From Symbiodinium natans (Eukaryota; Sar; Dinophyceae; Suessiales; Symbiodiniaceae): a DNA stretch of 64,000 bases. Location of the stretch: assembly GCA_905221605.1 (NCBI GenBank), contig CAJNDS010000067.1, positions 157,501 to 221,500 on the forward strand, written 5' to 3'. Positions 11,701 through 24,100 of this stretch are shown here, one piece after another. Numbering within the stretch: position 1 is the first letter of the stretch; every line of letters begins with the position of its first letter. A program made the position numbers and the translations under genes. The notes under the pieces are model-generated. The model was not told the origin of the DNA, did no database searches, and was given only the letters and a program-made list of their open reading frames with translations.

Positions 11701-14700
11701 ACACGTATGAGTCCGTTTCAATGGCACCAAACGTACTAGTGCGTATGAATAGGATTCGCCCTGCAGCATCCCAACTACCCTCCCGCCAAACCCAGTTGGG
11801 AGATGTTCGGGGAGGCGCGGAGCCTGGGCGCCCTTTTAAAACTGCTGCATCTTGTCTGCAGGAACGCTGCTGCTCTTGTTAAGCTGCTCAGCAGCTGACT
11901 GGACTCTCACATCATCAGTTCCGCACCTTCCCGTCTGCAAGAAGGGCTGCAAAGGCTTTGCAGCTGCCAAGCACCTTTCTGGCTTCGATTCGGTTGCACG
12001 TGTGGTTCATGCATTATGATGCATAAGTCCTTCTTACATCCCTGCTAGGCCCTACACGACTGCAGGCGCTTTGCTGCACAGCCGCCTCGCGCACGTTGCT
12101 CGGCGAGTCCTGGAGCTGTGGGGACTTCACTGACTTCAAGGTTGAGCGAGTACGGCTGGGCTCAGGACAACAACCACACCCCCTACCGCAGAGCCACGGT
12201 TGAAACCCCCTAGTTCTTTTTCATCTTGGGCCAATTATCCATGTTGCAATTTACCTCTGCGCATATGGCATAGGGTTCTCCTGTGGCATGTCAGGGTGCG
12301 GGAGTGTAGGTTTTAGCGGAACTGTGCGATGGGGAGGCCAGTTCTCCAAAGAAGTGTGTTGATGACAAGCACCTCAATCGCTCCAACTCCTATCCAGTCG
12401 GAGAGCACAGCTTAGAAGATTCAAGTGCCAACCGAAACATGCCACTGCACCACAAGGTCCTTCAGTTCGCCCCCATGCTTGGTGCTGCCCCAGGCCACCA
12501 GAGAGCCGTCACCCCGCAGCGCTGCAAAGGCCTCAGAGCTCTGTTTTCGGGAGGGCTCCCGCCTTCGGGGACCTTCTTCGGGGCCTCAGGGGGTCTGCAG
12601 GGGAATTCACACTGAAGTGAGAGTTGCGGCAGAGGGCCAGGCGCAAACTGTCCAAGTCGCTCGGTGCCCTAAGCCCTCAGCCCAAACGAAGGACCGACCT
12701 TGCGGCGGAGGTGCAGCGTCGCTGGCGGCAATCTCCTTCACACCCTGGAGCTGGTCCTGTAGAGGCACTCTCTTTGTTTTCTCTCCACTCTTCCACCAGA
12801 TCTACCTTTAGAAGTACGCTGGCATGTAAGTACATTACACTGTCTCATCCGGGTTTCGGAGGCACCCCACGCCTCCCCAATGCTTCAACCAACCCAAAGA
12901 CACTGCTTCTATGAACGGCCAGATTCGAGAATGCAGTTCAAAGCAGCTGTCAACTGGCCGCCTTCACCGCCTGGCAGTCGCCCCCGCAGTCAGGGTTGCC
13001 CCAACTGACGACGCTGCCATCTACACCTTGGAAGGCGATTCAGGGCGGAGGTGTTGGCTCAGGGGTTTGGGCTGGAGGGGCACAGGGCAAAGACTCTCAG
13101 GCTTGTCAACTCAAGTGCGTGACAGTCTGGAAACTCGAACTTCGTCAGCAGCAACTTGGCGAGAGGTGTCAGTTTAAGGGAAAGGAAACCCGGATCTGTT
13201 GCCTTAGATTGTCGAAACCGCGACTGGCCGCGACTGACAACTCATATACGAGACTGTTCGACCGCCATACTACCGCCCCTCAAAAGACTACGAAAGACCA
13301 CATGTTCAGGGGGGCAAGGATCCCTCCGAGTTCCTGGCGGATGGCGGCAAAGGCATGGAAGCCGCCCACGACCTGCTTTACCTTCGAGCTTTGAAGCATC
13401 AGAAACTCTCAAAGTTAGAGGCCTTCTCTCAAGTCGCAGGAACATCCTCGAACCCGAAGAACCGTAAGCCCTTGGCACCCGAGCACCCGAGCAGCCGGGC
13501 CCCTCCTGGACGAGTTCCTCCTTCACTGCTGTGCAGTCGCCCCCAAACTTTGCCTCGGGTGTCGTTACGGCTTCAGGTGAGCTCCAGATTTCTTGGGTGA
13601 AATTCAGAAAGGAGCTGCCAGGGAACCAAGACCCAGAAACCCCAGTGGCCCCAGATTTCACCCCAAACTCCCCACCAAAGCTCTCCAAAGCTCCAAAGCT
13701 CCCCAGAGCTCTCCAAAGCCCTCCAAGTGGCGTCGCCCCAGGTCACCACCGTGCCCTCTGCAGTCACTGCTGCGAAAGCCCGGGCAGTAGCAGCCAGCTG
13801 CCTGTAGAAGACAAGGGGGAAGGCATGGGGGGTGAGCATCTGTGTGCATCTATGTGCATCTATGTGCATCTATTATGCACATCTGTGTGCATCTAGAATC
13901 TAGGCTTCAGGATCGAGTCTCTTGGGCTCTGATAGTGTTGGAGAAGAGCGTTAAATGCAGCTGCGTGCAGAGTGCTTGGAACTTATCTGTCTCGTTCCCC
14001 GGCCCCACCCACCCCAGCGACCATCTATCTATCCCCCGCATTCCATTGAGTGCAGCGAAGTGCTTGACGTTCTTCAGCTTGTCCTCTCAGGGGTTCCGAG
14101 TTTCAAGGCTTGCGCAAGGCTTGCTCAAGGCTTGCGCATCCGGCCTGTGACTACAATTACCTTTCGAGCCTTCCAAACCTACCAACCCCAACTCCACAAA
14201 ACCATCTGAAAGATTCCTAAACCCAAGCAGTCCTTGGCGTCGGCGACTCTCGTTCCGAAATCCTCGCATGGGGAAGCAGGGTCGTAGCTGATGAGCGTAA
14301 GCAAAGGACGGTAATTTCGGGTATTGTGGGGCCTGACAAAGCGGGGACCTCCAGCCTGGCAGGTCTTGCCCGTAACAAGGACGTAGTCGTGGCAATCATA
14401 GTTTCGTGGCTGTCGTGGCTGTGACCAGAAATGGTTTTTACCCCCTTGTGGAAGAGGTTTTGCAAGTACCTACACACTTTGTCAAGCTCCCGAACTTGCC
14501 ACGACGCCTGAACTCGTTTGGAGGTTCGCGCGGCTGAAATTGAGGGGTGGTTCGGGTGGTTCGGGTGGGTTCGTGCCTTGTGGCCCCAGACCACGACTTC
14601 GCCGTCATTGCGGAGGGCTGCGAAAGCGCCCTGCGAGCCAACGACATCCTGGCAGACTGCACACCCAAAGCCCCGCAACTCTGCTCAAGGCCCCTCCAGC

Positions 14701-15235
14701 CCCAACGGTCTCCGACTTGGATTCTGAACCCCCAAAACCTGCCCAAAACCCTGGCATTTCATCCTCGATGCCGACCAGCTGGTCCTGAAGGGCTGACCCC
14801 CATGCATCGAAAGAGTGTTTCTGCAAAGGTCTAGGCTTCCTGCACAAGGCACTCGAATTCGAAAGGAAACTAGGGACACTCGATGCCCGAGAAGCCCGGG
14901 CCTGCACGTAGGAGCTGTTGCCTCCCTCCTGCAGACGACTCATAGACTTAGAGGCGATCGTAGAGCTCGACGTGCAACTCATGAATATCCGGGGACCCCG
15001 AATTCCGAAGCCTCAGTTCGAGGCCCCTCGCTTGGTCGGGCAGCATGATTCTGGGGGTGCTGCATTCCCAAGACATCCAGAGACCATCAAGACCTTAGAA
15101 GAGCCCAAAAACGCCACGGTGCTACAGTAGGGCCCCGAGTCCATTCCCGCTCCTGCATCTCGCCCCAGGTCGCCACCGTTCCGTCGCTCCGAATCCTGGG
15201 GAGCGACTCTGAAAGCATTCCGGCTGCCAGGCTGC
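8772..15235 (-). CDS. RCC1-like repeat protein exons, lying inside a purD intron
   Basis: At least twelve short exons carry a degenerate repeat of the form (S)xAFAAxxxDGxVVxWGDxxxGGDxxAVxxxLxxVQ, typical of the large RCC1/HERC-like families in dinoflagellates. Exons: ~15150-15230 (RIRSDGTVATWGE), 14577-14656 (GAFAALRNDGEVVVWGHK), 13724-13801 (FAAVTAEGTVVTWGDATW), 13507-13554 (FGGDCTAVKEELVQ), 13323-13372 (VVGGFHAFAAIRQELGG), 12962-13020 (DGSVVSWGNPDCGGD), 12451-12540 (FAALRGDGSLVAWGSTK), ~11535-11585 (DGQVFAWGDEDHGG), ~10810-10877 (VFACGKGFVALHAD), ~9708-9775 (KVTGWGAHLAAQGM), ~9330-9418 (FSAVRSDGTVVSWGD), 8772-~8850 (IQVIEGGSEGFAAVREDG, followed by a GTAAGG donor). RCC1 repeats form beta-propeller blades used in protein or chromatin binding; the role here is unknown. 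The last exon ends at a donor, so a downstream exon before 8.1 kb is expected; a degenerate copy may lie near 8.6 kb (KVVFWDRIGQ). Gaps may hide more repeats. Confidence 0.85.
10991..11460. repeat. Pyrimidine-rich low-complexity tract
   Basis: About 450 bases on the plus strand dominated by CT, CCTT and TTTC words, beginning with an (AC)n run and ending with (TTTC)n. It lies in the RCC1-like gene between the ~11.54 and ~10.87 kb exons. The complementary purine strand could form triplex DNA. No coding signal. Confidence 0.85.
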
Positions 15236-15739
15236 ACTGCACAGGGCTGTTCAGCTGTTCAAGGCCTTACAGTCTTACATGACTTACATGTTTGAACCCG
15301 ACCCTGTACCCTAACCTCTCGAACCAGGCCCCCAGAGAGCCTAAAGCCGCACTCTTAGCTGCGAGCTCGTTCTCTTTGGTTCTCTCTGCGGCACAAGGAG
15401 CAACGCAAAGGAGTCCGAGGCCCAACCGGGTGTCTTCCTCAGCAGGAAAAGGTAGGGTGGAGGGTCAGACCGTACTTCTCATGTCTTTCGCAAGCTTTCG
15501 AAGGGCTTCCCAGATTCCACAAGTCCAACAACAGCAGCGGCAGCAACATCAGCAACACCGGCACCACCGGCAACACCGGCAACACCACCAACATGAGGCT
15601 GATTTCAACAAAGCAGCTTGTTGGCCCGCAGCTTCACGGACCGGCCCACCATTGCTGTCAGTGTTTGACCATCCTCATGAAAGGAACAGAAGCCCCAACA
15701 AATTACTTCTTTTCAGGGGTGCTTTGTGCTCAAAAAACC

Positions 15740-16460
15740 CACAAAATCAAAGGTACACAATTTTGGACGATGTGAATGTGCTAAATTATAATGAGTTCCT
15801 CGGCAACATGTCGATGTTGTTATATTAGCCCGATTATTATTTACACGTATGTAGCTCCTTAAACTTAGAAAAGCAAAAACCCTAAGGAAAAGATGCTAAT
15901 TTTTAATGTTTTTCTCTTTCTTAGCAGGCATTTATTATATTTATTGGTATGCCCACGAACAATTTTTTCCAATAAACACGAACAAATATACTTCTTTTAT
16001 TATGAACGAGTGAACGCGCGGAAGTTACTGGAATTTTTGGGACGCCATTAAATAAATCTTCAATTTTCTGTGCTCTTCCAAACGTTTGAACTGAGTTATT
16101 CTTGCGTGTTTCGGGCAACACGAAAAATTATCACGGGCCCATAAGATAAATTGATGGCAACATATTGGGCTCGTAGATGGCCGTAAATGTGTAATACTAG
16201 TAAGGGTGCATCAAAAGATAGACATGTGCGCCCGGATGGATCTTGAAATCAGAAGCAATACTAAAATGGAGTTGGAGGGCCAGAACAAGGCTTATAAATA
16301 CAGTATATAGGGGCCCTTTGCAAAAGACTAAAAGAACAAGAATCGGCAGAATTCGTAAAGGAATCCATGAAGCAAAACAACGTCCAAATCGACGAAATGC
16401 AGTGAGCTTCTTGATGTGTGTTCTCACAACCCGCTTTTGAGGGAGGTTTCATGTGGCAAG
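15740..16460. other. AT-rich island with no recognised gene
   Basis: Base composition drops sharply to AT-rich between two GC-rich coding neighbourhoods, between the ubiquitin-like and the first RCC1-like exons. GGGCCCATAAnATAAATT-like words occur at both about 16135 and 16463. Short open frames exist but resemble nothing I know. Possibly an inserted element or organelle-derived DNA. Confidence 0.5.
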
Positions 16461-16802
16461 GGCCCATAATAAATTCAAGCTTATTGAATGGCCTCTTGGG
16501 CGAGGGGGATCAAACTTTGGTTAAACGCCTTGCGAGAGCCAGCTGCCAAGGGTGGAGGAAATCGGAAGCGATCTCAGACGGATGCAACAGCTGGTGGCAC
16601 AAACATCTCGGAAGAATATGCGCCAAGTCGATGAGGCTCAGACGTTGTTTGTGCCGGGGGGGGTTCGAGTTGTTGGATTGTCGGTGGGTCGATAGAGCCG
16701 TAACTGAGGTGTTTCATTCACACCAGTCTTGGGTGGAACCCAGAAACCTCGACAGCTTTCAAGCCCATCGAAAGAAACACTTTGTTCGGACTCCCTACTC
16801 TC

Positions 16803-17178
16803 CTGCACGCCAGCTTCACGCAGTGTCCGGAAGTCTTCGAGGATCCGCCCTCCGCAAATCAGGGAGGTGATGCTGCCGAAGTCCTGGGACGGGAGGCAAA
16901 AGCCAAAACAACCAAAGCCGAGACCTCCAAGGACCCACGCTGCGCGGATTTGCGTGGGTGGGATTCAGGGATTCTGTGGGAGAGCAAACCTCTAAGTACG
17001 GAAAGTACAGGAGCACGCCAGTTGGGCCTGGACCTTTGGTCACCTAACACTTCACGCAAGCCCAGGTTAAGACATGTTAAGACTGAAAGGTCCTTTGGTG
17101 CCAGCGACTTCACCTCTTCCACCGTGGCATCCGGCGATGTTGCAATCTTGACCTCCTGTCGCACGCGATTGTTCTTAG
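16803..17178 (-). CDS. Ubiquitin-like domain exons, probable N-terminus of the RCC1-like protein
   Basis: Two exons together read as a ubiquitin-like fold: ~17100-17178 (VKIATSPDATVEEVKSLAP, matching strand 2 plus helix 1) and 16803-16883 (LICGGRILEDFRTLREAGVQ, matching the LIFAGKxLEDxxTLxxxGI stretch of ubiquitin). The second exon ends at CAG followed by GAGAGT, a GA donor. In many dinoflagellate proteins a divergent ubiquitin-like segment precedes RCC1-like repeats, so I infer that these exons start the same gene. The link over the 1.5 kb to the first repeat exon, which includes an AT-rich island, is not shown. The start codon is not identified. The segment could instead belong to a separate small gene. 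Confidence 0.6.
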
Positions 17179-17521
17179 CCTGCGGGCAACCCCGTTGTGT
17201 TTGGGCTTCCCAAGGCACGGTCTAAACTCAACACCGAACTCATCCAAAGTCGAAACCAAGTTCCCAATCCCCACTCCTGGCCGCTGAGCAGCGCAAGGGT
17301 CACGGAGAAGGCACTGGCGCCTGGCGCCTTCCAAAAAGGTGCTCTTGGCGAAAAGCTTCAAGGCTTCAAGGCAAGGATGGTTTTGAAACGTTTGGATTAA
17401 GTGATTAGGGTCCTCAATTCTTCAGCAATCTACCCTGGTCCAACTGTTGCAAGTCTTGAAATTTTGAATAAGCTGAGAGTTTCGTGCGGCATGCAGCTCG
17501 GTCTACGGGCGGCCCTCGCTA

Positions 17522-17605
17522 ACATGGGCGTCCGCTTTGGCGAGGCTTGCATGGGCCTCCGCCGTGTTGCCCTGGTTGGCCGCCACGCCCTCGCCAAGTA
17601 GAGTT
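17522..17605 (-). other. Possible exon of unknown function upstream of the ubiquitin-like exons
   Basis: The minus strand has an open stretch reading GVAANQGNTAEAHASLAKAD, alanine-rich and helix-like, bounded on both sides by possible AG and GC signals. It lies 350 bases upstream of the ubiquitin-like exons and could be a 5' exon of the nested gene. No family recognised. It could also be chance, because G+C is high and open frames are long here. Confidence 0.25.
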
Positions 17606-18686
17606 CTTCGGTACAGGCAAGGGTGTGGGGCAAGGCGATGCAACGATGCTCCCTTGCCGGCACAGGGTTCAGAGATGCTCAGAGCTTGGTGCCTCAAAGC
17701 TTTAAGAGGTTTTCTGGCATTTAGGCCTTTAGGTGGTTTGCGATTCAGGACCGGATTCCCTCAGAATCGCTGCTCGCAAAGAAGACCCTTCCCGTGTCAA
17801 CCTCTGTGCGCCAGAACCGCACAACTGGGCATTTGACCAGCTCCACATCCCTCGACCATGAATGGCACAGCACACCCCATCCCAATCAGCGGCGAGCCGA
17901 GTACAGATGGCGCTTGTACGCATCGCGGCTGTCCTTCGGACCGGCTGTGGGCTGCGGGCACTTTGAGGCACTTTGAGGCACTTTGATGCACTTTGCGTTT
18001 TTGCCTTTCGCTGGGACAAGCGAGCTCTGCACCATGATGCAGTTGAGGGTTGCGGGGGAAGGACTCGTGGTTTCAAGCCTCTAAGGGGGCCCGAAGCGCT
18101 CTGGGTCCTAAGACGGACTTGCGGAAATTGCTTCGCAGCAATCTTCTGGCATTCGGAAATCAGCACGTCGGGCTTTTCTCATTCGAGTTCGAGCATGCCT
18201 GCACCGTCAGTGCCACCACACTGGTGCTGCAAGTTTGGGTTTGCTTCAGTCCTTGTCGATGCTCCCTGCAGAACCCATGCGCTCGGACGTGCAGGCAGCG
18301 TCTTGCCACGCCTACTAACTCAGCACGGGTGAAACATTGCAGAATCAACGCTTGAACGGTACATTAAATTAGCCCCTAAGCCTAATTTTGGTATTCAAGT
18401 GTTGGGCCGCTTGGGGGCTTGGGGCAGCAGAGTCCAGAGTCTGAGCCAAAAGTACCGCGTTGCTCCGAGTTGCCAAGCCTTAAGGTCCCTCAGAAACCTG
18501 TTGTGATGGCAGGCTTGCTAGAAGGCACAGTCCAGGGATTAGGGTTCAAGAATCTCTCCCACGACAACGTACTACATTGTACAATTGTACTAATCCTGGC
18601 TAGCACCTCCTTTCGGATGTGTTTGAAGATGTCGCCTGACTCCAAAGCCACATTGCTCACTGAAGGGACAACTCCGTGCCCGCGGC

Positions 18687-19643
18687 CGAAATGGCCACGT
18701 CCACGTTGACCATCGGCGAAGAATCGAAGGGCTCGGCCTCTGAATCTCTGAAGTTGTTGGGCTGCATTTGACTATGCCTGGGTTCAGGTGCGTGGGGTAT
18801 TCTGGTGCCTGAGCACCAACCGAAAGCTGCTGACTTAGCTGCTGTATGCTGCTTCTGCTCTTCCAAGGCGACTCACGAAACCTCACGATCTCACAACTGC
18901 AGCATACTGCAAACAGCGAGCCCTCAGATCCGCCTGGCCGTAGGAGTTGCCAATACCCCCGTTCCCGGGGCCCACGAAAACGACGCTGACCTCCCAAAGC
19001 TGCAGTTGCGAGTTCTGCTGTGCCGCTTCATGTCTGATTTTGGGCCTGGGCCGTTGAGCGCTTCGGAGGTAGGGCTGTAAACCTGAGGAACGGCCCTGGT
19101 CCTCTACGCAGAAGTTCACGGGCACTTCAACATAGCCAGGGGGCTCGCAGGTTCTTCCTAAACCTCAAGCCCTCACGATTGAACCTGAAGGTCTTGAAGG
19201 CAATAACGCTTGTAGGGTTTACGGTTCAATGTTTGCCAAACGGGTACATGCACTTCTGTGCTTCCAATGAAAGCACCTGCTCGCAGCCCTGCGACGAAGT
19301 TTTTGCCGAAACCTTGAGGAAGCCCTGAAGCCACAAAAACCCAAGAAAGCCACAGCGAAACCCTCCCCCCCCACCCCCCAGATCGCAGAAACCACGTGTC
19401 TATCAGTGCAAGAAACGGCCTGTAAGAGCTTACGGCTGGTTTCGTGAGTGGCTCGCGAGCGGTTGGGATTTCTTGGTCAACGGTAAGCGCACGCAAGTGG
19501 TAAGGCGAAAAAGGGAACTCCTTGACAAACATGGCTACCTCCAAACCGCCTTTTCTTAAGCCTTCGAGTCCTTAGACCAGAAGCCGCTGCCTCGGGGCTC
19601 TTGCTCAGCTTCCAGGCCAGGGCGTGCTCCCGTGCACCCGAGC
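18687..19643 (-). CDS. purD: purD (GARS), exons 1-3 recognised: N-terminal domain
   Basis: The N-terminal domain of phosphoribosylamine-glycine ligase is readable in three exons: 19592-19643 (GSGAREHALAWKLSKSPE, the conserved GREHALAW motif; the acceptor follows a long pyrimidine tract and GCAG), about 18936-18990 (VSVVFVGPGNGGIGN, the PGNxG phosphate loop), and about 18687-18745 (MVNVDVAIS). The next residues the family requires (FEEVISFC, then VGLVVVGPEP) are not found until 8.10 and 7.35 kb, so these exons should splice across ~10.6 kb. The predicted junction VDVAIS / APKFEEV aligns with animal GART without a gap. Both intron ends carry the same triplet GCC, and the donor would be GC. The initiator Met and first few residues (normally about 6 before GSG) lie in an upstream exon I could not identify. 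A fragmentary duplicate is possible, but the lack of overlap with the 3' block argues for one gene. Confidence 0.88.
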
Positions 19644-21179
19644 CTGCGAAAGGAAGAAGGCGGGAGTGAGAAGGTTTGCGCTTCACCAAGCCGCAATCCA
19701 CGAAGTTTCAGTTCCCCCGACATGACTTTTGCATCGGGAAGCCCGGACCATCGGACCATCCTGAACCCCAGGTTCGTTGGGACTCTCGTTGGGACTCTTC
19801 GGATTCAGCCTAGCACCAGCACCGGCCGGCGCGCGCGAAGGAAGGACAAGGCCTCGAGGAAAGAAAAGTGCCAACATGTGCCAGCTGATTAAAGTTTCTC
19901 CCGGGCCTCCCTTCTCAGTCAAACCGACTAACAGAACCCACCTCATCAGTCATGCTTACCCTGCCCTCCAAACCCCCCGCTGCTAAACCCGAGTACCGGG
20001 TCGCCCGCCGAGTTGATTCCGTAGCATCGCTGGCCTGACTTCTGCAAGTTCTGCAGTTGAGAAAAAAAGTGGGTTTTGGCTTCCAAGTGTCAGGACCAAA
20101 GCAGGGGACTAGGCCTTGCCTCAGATGTGGAATATTAGGTTCAAGCCCACCTGAACCCTGAACCCAAAGGTGTGCTGAAAGCTACTGCGAACGGCAGAAG
20201 TCTAGCGAGCTGGTGCGATCTGTTATCCCTGTGAAACCTGGGTACTCCCTGCATCCCGTAGAACGCTGATCGTTCTTCCGGATGCTGTGCCGAATGATCT
20301 CTGTAGCACTGTAAAAAAAAACCATCTTTCTCTGACAAGGCTACTATGTCAGAGGCATCTCTCTGACATGAGAGCTTAGCCCGCGGCTGCTTCCCTCCAT
20401 CCATAGGGCGAAGGCGCGGCAGCAAACCCGGGCTCCTCTACACAAAAGGAAGTTGCCCCTTCAGGGCTTGTGAGGGGTTTGGGGGGACATTTGGGGGTTT
20501 GAGGGGGGGGTGGGGAGTTTGGGCGATGATTCGTTTGGGGCTTTCGGGGTTTTTGGAGTGCTCCTAGAGCCCTAGATTACATGTTTGCATGGACCTGCAA
20601 GTGGCTCGCGCAAGAAAGTGCTGATTCCTGTGTTGAGGCCTACGGAGCAATCCGAAACTCCAGTGCCCTCACATCCCGAAACCGGCATCTCCACCTTGGG
20701 TGGGAAATGAAGATGCCGATTCTGAGGTTCAGATGATCAAATGACATTCAAATGACTCCAAATGTTGCCTCCGGGTGTGGGATAGTCGCCGGTGAAGTAC
20801 CTCAAGTGAAGAAGCGGCGCAGCCGGATGTGGTGTCACCCACTCTCTCTCACGCACACACTGAGCGTCTCGGAATGACAAGTCAAAAGCCCCACGTGGCA
20901 CCAAAACAGCTGCTGCAGCTTCTATGCCGAAACTTGCTCACTGGGATGTTGGGAGACTGCGCGCTGGGGCAGCTCATGCCCAAAAAGGGTGAAAGAATTG
21001 TTCATCAAACCGAGGATCCCCTCAGCGAACGACGGTGCCCTTTTAACAAAGATCTGGCATCCCTACCCGGGTTACCCCATCAGCGAATCGGCCCTATCTG
21101 TCGGGGCTGAGCTCAACTTCCGATGTTAAGGTAAGGCCAATGCTAGGCCCAAATAAGCCAAATCTTCTTCAGGCTGGGC
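19644..21179. other. Spacer between purF and purD
   Basis: No exon recognised. It must contain the first exon (initiator Met) of purD and, if transcripts are processed as is usual in dinoflagellates, a spliced-leader acceptor. I cannot place either. A G-rich stretch lies at 20470-20560. Confidence 0.5.
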
Positions 21180-24100
21180 CTAGCTCAAGCCGCTTAGCGG
21201 GAGCCCCGCATACTTGAAGCGTTGGTGTATGAAAAAGGCATCACGCTCCCACCGCTCTGAAACGCAACGCCGAGCTTCCAGTCGCCGCTGTGGTGTGGCA
21301 GCGCACGGTGGAGGTCCTGAGCAAAGCCGGCAAAGCTTTTGGGGATCTTAGGGATCTTCAGTTCGATCTGCCTGGGCGCCCTGCTTTCGTTCACAAGTTG
21401 TACTGTTTTTTGAAGGTTTCGAGAGGCCTTGGGCCTGGAGGTGTTCGCATTGTGGGCCGATGGCGAAGCCAAGACGCCAAGAGCTCTTTCTGGCCCAACC
21501 CGAACCCGCTCCTCCACGCTCTGGTACAGGATGTGGACCTTGGCCTTGCAGTCCTCGGGTCGCACCTCGGACGGACCCGCGAATGCCCCTTTTTGATCTT
21601 TTTGTTTTTGACTTGTCACAGGCATGGGTCTCTTCTCCAGCGTGTGGCCTGTGGCTCGTTGGGTGCCTGGCGTCCTGGGCGATGCGCAGCGAGATCTCCT
21701 CTGGAGTAAAGGACTCGTAGATCTTCTGCACCTGAGGGGACTGAGCAACTTGCGCAGAAGTCTCGACCGAGGGCAAGTCTCTGTGAAGTCTCTGTCAGTA
21801 GTCCAGACCCAACTTGACGCAATCTGAGGCATCCTGAGGCAATCTGAGGCTATCTGAGGCATCCTGAGGCAATCGCGTGGTTCACCGTCGTGCCAGAGCT
21901 CAGCGGGGCCTCCGCCAACCCAAGGTGTAAGCGGTTGATGAAGCACTGCGTTCAGGTTTAGGGGGGGTGAAACTGCAACATATTTTGAAACTGGATTTGT
22001 GCACCTGCCAGGAATCTGTTCCACTACCAGCCGGCATGCAGTGCTAAACCAGGATGCGAAGGGCTCTCATGTTGCAACTAGCGGGAGGTAAGACGTAAGA
22101 AAATTTCGTGCCGACATGGCCACCATCAAACGCAGATCTCAGAGTCACCTACCTGGTTGGACTACACGACAGCAACACACCAGGAAGCCTTAAGCTCTTC
22201 GCGGCACAAGCGGTAGACTTCGTTGACAATGTGCTCCTTGCCCCTGGCGCCACGCTGCGTGAAGCCAAGGTCACATGAAGGGCACCACGCTGTCAGCTAC
22301 AGATATCCTTCCGCCCTGCCCCGCGCCTCTCTTTCAGCAGGCCAATGGCCTGAAGGTATGCATGTCATGTTGATTGATGGAAACTTGGCTGTCAGCCGAT
22401 GTTCACCGGGATCAGCAAACCTTTTGGCTTCGAGCAGGAGACGGCATGATGTTCTTAAAAGCGACCCTGGCTTAAAATGGGTGGGGGAGAGGGCGGGTGC
22501 ATCCTATTTGCAAAACAATGCTCCTATGAGCAAGTCCTCCCGACAGCGTGATGTTCTTAAAAGAAAACTTGCCTGACTTAACAGTGGGGGGTGGCAGCCC
22601 GCCCCAGCATTTGCTTTCGACGGCATGATGCGCTGCCAAGCGCACTGCCCTTCTTCCTTCCCTTCCCTCCCCTTCCTTCCTTCCCACCTCTGGGATGGTC
22701 CTATCTTGATGCTGAAATAGCATTCTTGATCCTGAAGATGCTTTGTTGATGCTGAAAACATTGTGTTGCGGCCTATAACGCAAGAGGGCAGGGGGTCAGG
22801 ATGCTCCACACCAGGCAGCAGACAGTCTGGCCCAAACGGAATAGTGTACTTGTTCCCCCGGAATCCCAAATCACCTTCACCCGAGCAGTAAGCCCGCTGA
22901 ATGGGCAACATCGGGCAACGGGGCCGAGGGCAGGGCGGCTTTGAAGGCCGCGAGGTCTCCCAGCTTGGCCATGTCCTGAAAGGGTGGAGAGGCAGGGAGG
23001 GGGAGGGGGGCAGGCGACTCTGGCGACAGAGTCCGGCGGGGTGGGTGGGGGGGGGGGGGGGGGGGGCGAATCTCAAAAAGAACCTCCGAAGCCTCAGCAT
23101 CTTCGAGGCACTTTCTGCCAACTCAAGGGCTTCTGGGCACTTCAGAGCAGTTCAGGTGGTTGTGTACGCTGGCAGAGTTGCGTGCCTTAGGGAAAAAACG
23201 TTGACAGATAAATTGCTACGTATATTCCCATACTCTGTAGACTGCTGGCCGAACACCCTTTCAAAGGCTGACGTTGCACGGCACCAAGGCGGCTGGAAGC
23301 CAAGTCTCTAATCGATTTTTACAGCAACTTCTCCGGTCCAGCAGACCCCGGAGATCCGACAGCTGGAGCCCGGCGAAACAGGGCCCCGACAATGCCGTAC
23401 ACGTCCGGGTATCGGATTTGTGGGCAGCTGGACCTCAGCTCAAGCGATGCGCGCTCTCTCAGAGACCTCTTTCCCTCAGTTTTGTCAGCTTCCTCTTCTA
23501 CATCGCGCTCTCGAATTTTCGAATCCTGCAGGATGCTCTCTTGGTGCCTGGCACTACGATGATTTGCGTGGGCCCCATCTTGTCCAACGTCCTGTGCATG
23601 GGCTCGCAGGCTCACGGGCTCACAGATTCAAGGGCTCAGGGAGCTTCGGGTCGCTTCGGGGAGTTGCGGGGGAGTGTCACACTCTGGTTTCAGTTTGCAG
23701 AAATCACCCTAATCCCAAGACCAATCCCAGTCCTCAAGATGGCATTCTTCAAGGTGTTGCCGCGGACGATGGAGTCGTCCAAGGCAACCACGGCATCCTC
23801 AGATGGTTCGGATTGAGAGTTTACCTTAGAAATGTTGACAGCCTCTTGTGTTTAAAAGCGGTTGTTGTGATCGTTGTGATCCCCATGATGCTGGCCTGCC
23901 CCCGCCGCACCGTTCCGTAGTGGATGTCGTAGGCATGCATCGTCAGGTGCTCGCGGGAGGAGTCCTCCGAATCTACAGTCGACCCGTTCTCCATTTGACA
24001 GAATAATGCCGCGAACTCGGGCAGCCTCGGGCACAGCTCAAGGCTGAGGGAGTAGGGTGAGCACAGTAGGCTTCTCGGAGTTGTGTTGTTCTGAGGCGTT

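Noticed and set aside
14220-14420. Plus-strand stretch reading VLGVGDSRSEILAWG, resembling an RCC1 repeat
   Set aside because: Wrong strand relative to all other repeat exons and lacking the rest of the motif; likely chance.
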